This document shows positions 8,275-12,141 of a stretch of 12,141 nucleotides of DNA, piece by piece (within the stretch, counting starts at the first letter, position 1; each line of letters opens with the position of its first letter). Made by a program: the position numbers and the translations under genes. Location of the stretch: assembly GCA_025769875.1 (NCBI GenBank), contig JAGFNK010001256.1, forward strand, positions 1 through 12,141, in the 5' to 3' direction. The DNA is from Russula earlei. Its lineage: Eukaryota > Basidiomycota > Agaricomycetes > Russulales > Russulaceae. A model generated the notes under the pieces. That model did no database searches. It was given only the letters and a program-made list of their open reading frames with translations, and was not told the DNA's origin.

Positions 8275-9943
8275 TTAAGAACCATGCATGAGATTTATGG
8301 TCTTGAGGTGATACCTCTCAATGATGTCAAGAGGGTTAGGGGGAATACAAGGCGTAAAGCAAAAACAAAGTAGCTGAGGGTTGAAGCGGATGGTGTCGAC
8401 TGTGTAAGTCAAGTAGTGACGTAGGGATACGCAGTTACTACCTTCTTCAAAGTGTAAGTATCCATATACAAAAGCTAGACATGTCACCGACTGGGGGCGG
8501 TGCCGCTGACAAATCAGTTTCACGTGCGAGACATGCGCACTGAGTCGAGCGAGATGACGAGTTCTTGCGAGAATTGGGGATCTCGGTGACAACACAGCGA
8601 AGGCTAGTGTGTACTGCGGAATGGAAATACAAAGGATATGTCTTCGCGATCGAAGACCTGAAGAGTGGAAAGGATTTCTGAGTCGATTGCTTGATTCTCT
8701 GCAAGCCTACAGTCCCGAAGCTAGAATCCAGTGATATTCACAAGAGAACAAGCTTAGAGCTTGTTCTCTTCTACAGACAGGTTTACATAGACAGTGTATC
8801 CTATATCAAATAGTAGACACAAGGTAACGGTGAGGCAATCGAAACTAAGACATGCTGGAAGGTGCTGGTACATGCGAGGCGAAGTGAGTCATGAAGTCGC
8901 GCAGGAATCGTGAGGTCTGTCTGGGTAGGCTTGCCCGGTTGCCGGTCTGGTCCGAAGAGCCGGTTCTTGTGACAAGACATCCATCCAGGAAATCGTGTAC
9001 AATAGACAAGCAAAAGGACCCTTCGTAAGCAGGATGGTAGATAGCAGGTAAGGTAATGAGCTTCCTAAACAACAACGTATTAAAAATGTAAGCGATACAT
9101 CCCAGGGGGAAGTCTATGTCCGGGGCATATATCCCGATGTTAGAGCAAATGCCAAAGGGGGTGAGGTTGTACTCCGAAGCAAGGGCAGCATTGGAGGGTT
9201 CCACAGCAAAAGTGTGGATGATGCGTGCACAAAAGGCAGTTGTGAAGGTGTCTGTGAAGGTGCGATGAGCTAACTGATCTGTGGTAGGGATGCATGACAA
9301 GTAATCTTAGTGGTTTAAATCATGGAGGGGTCACCACTGCTCGTGGGAATGGTTGGTGCTGGGGAGGATGAAGTACTGGTGAGGGTGGAACCAGAATGCT
9401 GTGCAAGGAGGGCGATCAAGGAAGCCTTCAGGCAAGGGAGGATGGTCTGCTTGCTGCTGCTCATTCTGTGCTGGAGGGGGAGTGCCGATAGGGACAGAGT
9501 CACCTGAAATAGGCTGGGCAATGACAGGAGATGATGGTGGGGCTTCTGGGGAGTATAGGATGCTGAGGGGTGAGGACATGTCAACTGGGTTGAGGTCCTC
9601 AGTGAGAAGTCGAAGGGCAGTGTGTGGAGTGGGTTGGAGAGGAGAAGGGAGACGCAGGGAAGTGTTAACAAGAGTGGGGGAGTTGGCAGTGGACACTTGA
9701 GCATTGGCTGGGCAATACAGGAATGGTGAGAGACTGTCCAGATGTCAAGACACATACTGCTGATCACTAAGGACTCAGGAGCAGGTGGGCAAGGGTCGGA
9801 ACAGATGGTACGTGGCATAAATGGCGTTGAGCAGGAGGACGAGCCGAATGACTAGGAGATACCAGATGGGGACTGGTATGTGTTGCAGAAGGCAGAGGCG
9901 AAGAGTAGAGGCCAGTGCAGCAAGGGGCTTTAAACAAGGTGGT
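8275..9943 (-). pseudogene. ORF A: long unrecognised frame with a hydrophobic segment
   Basis: One minus-strand frame runs about 555 codons with only seven interior stops (9775 TGA, 9745 TGA, 9331 TGA, 9307 TAA, 8845 TAG, 8806 TGA, 8707 TAG), where a random frame would have about 26. Each stop could come from CGA, CAA or CAG by C-to-T. In order: a hydrophobic segment with PIWYLLVIRLVLLLNAIY (about 9873-9820), probably one membrane helix; a Pro/Ser/Thr-rich region (9690-9400); a globular part (9300-8860) with FTDTFTTAFCARIIHTF, YNLTPFGICSNIGIYAPDI and SIVHDFLDGCLVTRTG; and a less certain C-terminal part (8700-8278). No in-frame ATG lies before about 9580, so the start is unknown. I do not recognise the family. 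It follows the LTR-like segment at 9944 and precedes ORF B. The part below 8845 might be a separate gene or 3' UTR. Confidence 0.5.
8742..8770. repeat. Perfect 13-bp hairpin with 3-nt loop
   Basis: AAGAGAACAAGCT (8742-8754) and its exact reverse complement (8758-8770) are separated by TAG. It falls between the TGA at 8806 and TAG at 8707 in the weakly coding part of ORF A. A perfect stem in otherwise mutated sequence suggests a recent origin or a structural role. It could be a palindromic insertion footprint. Confidence 0.8.
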
Positions 9944-10060
9944 TGTTGAAGAGTACCTTGAAGACGAGGAGGACTTTAGACTGAGTGGTCACAGGGGAGT
10001 ACCCAGGAAGATGAGAGTATCACAAATGGACAGTCTGACAACTGCCATGCTTCATTGGGG

Positions 10061-10068
10061 CTTATATA
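10061..10068 (-). promoter_or_regulatory. TATA box upstream of ORF A
   Basis: TATATAAG on the minus strand, about 140-240 bp downstream of the TGACATCA array. A transcript would start near 10035 and run into ORF A. The first ATG downstream (in ATGGCAGTT, near 10048) opens only a short frame. Confidence 0.55.
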
Positions 10069-10204
10069 CAGTGTACAGGGTCGATTACAAAGAACTGGAA
10101 CTATTCTAGACCCTTTGGTACCATCCAATAGGACTACAGAGGCATAAACTTGCTTGTGTCAAGTTTCAGGCTTACTGAGTGCATTACTGATCATTGTGAA
10201 GCGA

Positions 10205-10305
10205 TGACATCATTATGATGTCACTGTGGAGTGGTTAGTGAGCCTATGAGGTCACTGTGGAGTTGCTCAGTCAGCCATGATGTCATTGGAGCCTTGATGA
10301 CATCA
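10205..10305. promoter_or_regulatory. 31-bp tandem array of TGACATCA-type bZIP motifs
   Basis: TGACATCA or its complement occurs at 10205-10212, 10216-10223, 10278-10285 and 10298-10305, with a variant TGAGGTCA at 10247-10254. The sites at 10216, 10247 and 10278 are spaced exactly 31 bp apart and share flanks (GTCACTGTGGAG after the first two), so the array is a tandem repeat. TGACATCA is close to the ATF/CREB palindrome TGACGTCA bound by fungal bZIP factors. It differs by one C-to-T/G-to-A step, so methylated-CpG decay of TGACGTCA is possible. It lies upstream of the minus-strand TATA box, where activator sites would be expected. Confidence 0.65.
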
Positions 10306-10421
10306 GATGAGTTATGCAACAGTTTCTAAGAGTTGGTGCTGCTGTTTCGGGTTCTTGGTGGTTGGGTGACCATGTGGTTGCCACGTGATGATTACCCGAT
10401 TAGGAAATGGGTGCCTGGTCA

Positions 10422-10653
10422 TGTTATAATGCCTTTGCAATAGTGATATCTTGCACTGCAGGAGGGGTAGCCCAAGAAGGGAAAGGGAGTTAGCAATACA
10501 AAGTGAGAGAGGTCTCTCTTGAGTGAAACAGGACAATATATGGCCAGGACCTGGCCTTGGTTCATAACATATACTGCTTTATAAACTACATACATGGGTG
10601 GTCCCTGGGTGCCTAAGAGTGGGCTTATCACGCACTGTGCCCGGCCCAAAACA
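10422..10653 (-). mobile_element. Possible short LTR, minus orientation
   Basis: On the minus strand it starts TGTTTTGGGCCGGG and ends GGCATTATAACA, with a TTTATAAA box near 10578-10585 and a pyrimidine-rich stretch after it. TGTT/AACA ends and a central TATA over 232 bp suggest an LTR. No target duplication is visible (GGTCA against CTAAA) and no second copy is in the window, so this is tentative. The open frames across it look non-coding. Confidence 0.3.
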
Positions 10654-10861
10654 CTAAAAGTAACCTATGGTGTCCTACTGTGTCTACGTATATGGTGATA
10701 GGGGAGGCGGGTTTCATACTCGAGTGAGAAGGGACAAAAGAAATGGGGCCAGAGCATGGGGAACCAGCTCAGATCGAAGGAGCAGGGGATCGGAGTTGTA
10801 CGTGGGGGCAGCAAAAACATGAGTGAAATCACACAATCAAAAAGCCTATTGTCCAGTATAG
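10654..10861. other. Unassigned spacer
   Basis: Lies between the possible short LTR and the end of the LINE-like ORF1. If a LINE ORF2 had followed, an endonuclease start would be expected here on the minus strand, and none is seen. I find no gene or repeat boundary in it. Confidence 0.4.
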
Positions 10862-12141
10862 CTAGGGGGTGGAGCATTGCTCATGCATTGTGTGGGAGGG
10901 TTTGACTGTGTCTCCAGCACAGATGCCTGTGTCTAGAGCGTGGGGGCAGGTGGTATTCTGCCGAAAGGTGGGAAGGCCAGTCTGGTGAAGGGTGGTGGGG
11001 CAGGGTGAGTGGGGTTGGGCAGGGGGTTGGTGATGCTTGGGATGGGAGCAGCGCCAGTTGGGTTGAGGGTTGGATGTTTTGGGGTGGGGGTGTTTCTTAT
11101 TGGTGTTCTTTGGTGGGTTGCTTCTCCAGCACTTTAGGGTTACCACATGCCCAAGCATGTGTAGGGTGCGCAAGCAGAGGAGTGCCTGGGCCTTTGTGCC
11201 ATCTGGGTCTTCAAAGGAGACCAAGAGGGAGGAGTGCACGCCTGGGGCATAAGTTGATGGGGCCTAACCCATGATGGGGGTTTGGGTGATGGTAAGGGTG
11301 GCATAAGTGGGGTTCTCAGCCAGAAGTGTTTGGTGGCACTCCTGTGGGGTGTATGCTTCTCTTGTGTTAGTTTTGCCAGTTGGGGCAGCATTTATTGTAA
11401 GTTTGGACCATTTGACATTTGGTCGTACTGGTGGGGGTTCTTGGGGGGCAGAGATAGAGTTGACTGAGAGGGAGGCTTGCAGGGCCTCAGAGATTGCAGG
11501 GAGGGAGGTCATAAGGTTATGTGCCATGGTGTTCGGACCACCCCAAATCACTAAGTTACCCTTTTGTGTCCACCTTAAGGCAGATATGTAGACTTGGTTG
11601 TTGTTGGTGTGAACGTAAGGCAGAGTTGATGGTGGCGCATATGTCTGCAGGGTTAGGGCAGAGGGAGGCCGGCCAGGTGTAAGCAGATGTCTTCATGACC
11701 GCACTAGGGTGAGGGGGAAGGGAGGCCTTGGCTGCATATGTGGGAGTGGTGTTGGAGGCTGGGGTCAATGGGACTTTGGCCTTGGTGGGTGTTGTGGTGT
11801 TTTTGGGCAGGGCTTTGATTTCCTTTCTCATGTCGACTAAGCCTGAGTGAGATCGATAAGTGTGGTCTCCAGGCTGGTGAGGTGGTTCTGGAGTGAGTTA
11901 AGTTCTCTGGTAGGGACAGTGGATTGTGGGTGGTGCCCTAAGGGGAGGGCAGTGACTAGAGTATCATTCAGGAAGAGCTTCAGGAGGTGTGCAGAGGCCT
12001 TCATTGACTCATCCAGTTGGGCGAGTTTAGAGGGATGCAGATGCTTTAGATAGGCATGGGCAAGCCCAAGTATACTAGCCAAAGAGTCATGGTTGGGGGT
12101 AGTAGGTTTCGGAGTTGTTCCCCGGGAAGGGGAGAAAGGCT
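10862..12141 (-). pseudogene. LINE-like ORF1 protein, frameshifted, runs off window
   Basis: Pieces of one protein appear in successive minus-strand frames. 12141-11837 has SILGLAHAYLKHLHPSKLAQ and a coiled-coil-like LQNHLTSLETTLIDLTQ. 11836-11600 has MRKEIKALPKN, a Pro/Thr-rich linker with PTYAAKASLPPHPS, and PADICATINSALR. 11590-11264 has ALRWTQKGNLVIWGGPNT, RPNVKWSKLTINAAPTGKT and TPQECHQTLLAENPTYATLTI. 11239-11090 has SSLLVSFEDPDGTKAQALL and GHVVTLKCWR. This order matches ORF1/Gag-like RNA-binding proteins I associate with Agaricomycete non-LTR retrotransposons. That assignment comes from recollection of the family, not a search. At least three phase changes make it non-functional. No endonuclease or RT follows toward lower coordinates, so the element is cut at its 3' side. 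The N-terminus lies outside the window. Confidence 0.6.

Larger units (their letters stand above)
9944..10321 (-). mobile_element. LTR-like promoter segment, minus orientation
   Basis: On the minus strand the segment begins TGTTGCATAACTC and ends TCTTCAACA, giving inverted TGTTG/CAACA ends over 378 bp. It has LTR anatomy: an upstream regulatory array (10205-10305), a TATA box TATATAAG (10068-10061) and about 90 bp of putative R-U5. It points toward ORF A, ORF B and gag. No matching second LTR is visible and no 5-bp target duplication flanks it (GTGGT on one side, GTTTC on the other). The latter is expected if it is a 5' LTR still joined to its internal region. It could equally be an ordinary gene promoter whose ends match by chance. 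Confidence 0.5.

Noticed and set aside
9315..9818. 167-codon minus-strand frame rich in Ser/Pro/Leu, and plus-strand frames at 9322-9700
   Set aside because: They overlap the better-supported ORF A frame, which continues on both sides of this interval. The compositional bias explains their openness.
3473..9943. TGA as a sense codon in the relics
   Set aside because: The relics also contain TAG, TAA and frameshifts, and nuclear fungal genes do not reassign TGA. Mutational decay explains the pattern.
10312..10649. Minus-strand frames of 74-76 codons
   Set aside because: They cover an LTR-like promoter region with a TATA box, show no domain, and overlap one another in different frames.
1..12141. 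CRISPR array, tRNA, rRNA or bacterial operon features
   Set aside because: No evenly spaced identical repeats with unique spacers, no cloverleaf or rRNA signature seen by eye, and the content is eukaryotic retroelement debris.

Overview
The window looks like a transposon graveyard from a filamentous basidiomycete, probably an Agaricomycete. The evidence is nested LTR retrotransposon debris, a Ty3/gypsy gag-pol relic, a relic resembling the non-LTR (LINE) ORF1 proteins I associate with mushroom-forming fungi, and no recognisable cellular gene. No reading frame is intact over a full-length protein. The organism assignment is inference from element type, not from a marker gene.

Layout. 1-981: a large inverted repeat made of two blocks, each arm with its own TATA box, facing outward. 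983-1216: a short relic with a CCHC zinc knuckle and a purine-rich stretch running into an LTR. 1217-2211: a + strand LTR (family A, TGTT...AACA) followed directly by a second copy of its 3' 400 bp. 2212-3100: a pyrimidine-rich stretch with no convincing gene. 3100-3472: a degenerate non-coding repeat block that cuts off a reverse transcriptase. 3473-8211 (minus strand): a decayed Ty3/gypsy element. Read right to left it has an unrecognised N-terminal reading frame (8211-6366), gag with zinc knuckle (5738-4576), retropepsin (about 4690-4091), linker and the N-terminus of reverse transcriptase (to 3473). It is interrupted by a solo LTR of family A (5739-6360) with a clear 5-bp target duplication CTGGC. 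8275-9943 (minus): a long, nearly open reading frame of unknown function with one hydrophobic segment, ending beside tandem AATAAA signals. 9944-10321 (minus): an LTR-like promoter with a TATA box and a 31-bp tandem array of TGACATCA-type bZIP motifs. 10422-10653 (minus): a second, weaker LTR-like segment. 10862-12141 (minus): frameshifted ORF1 of a LINE-like element running off the window.

How it fits together. The minus-strand blocks from about 10321 down to 3473 are all in the same orientation and could be one oversized Ty3/gypsy element (LTR, unknown ORF A, unknown ORF B, gag, protease, RT), with the solo LTR inserted later. Whether ORF A belongs to that element or is a separate older insertion cannot be settled here. 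A consistent decay signature joins them: almost every in-frame stop in the coding relics is TGA, TAG or TAA where CGA, CAG or CAA would fit, so C-to-T change on the coding strand, mostly at former CpG, is the likely cause.
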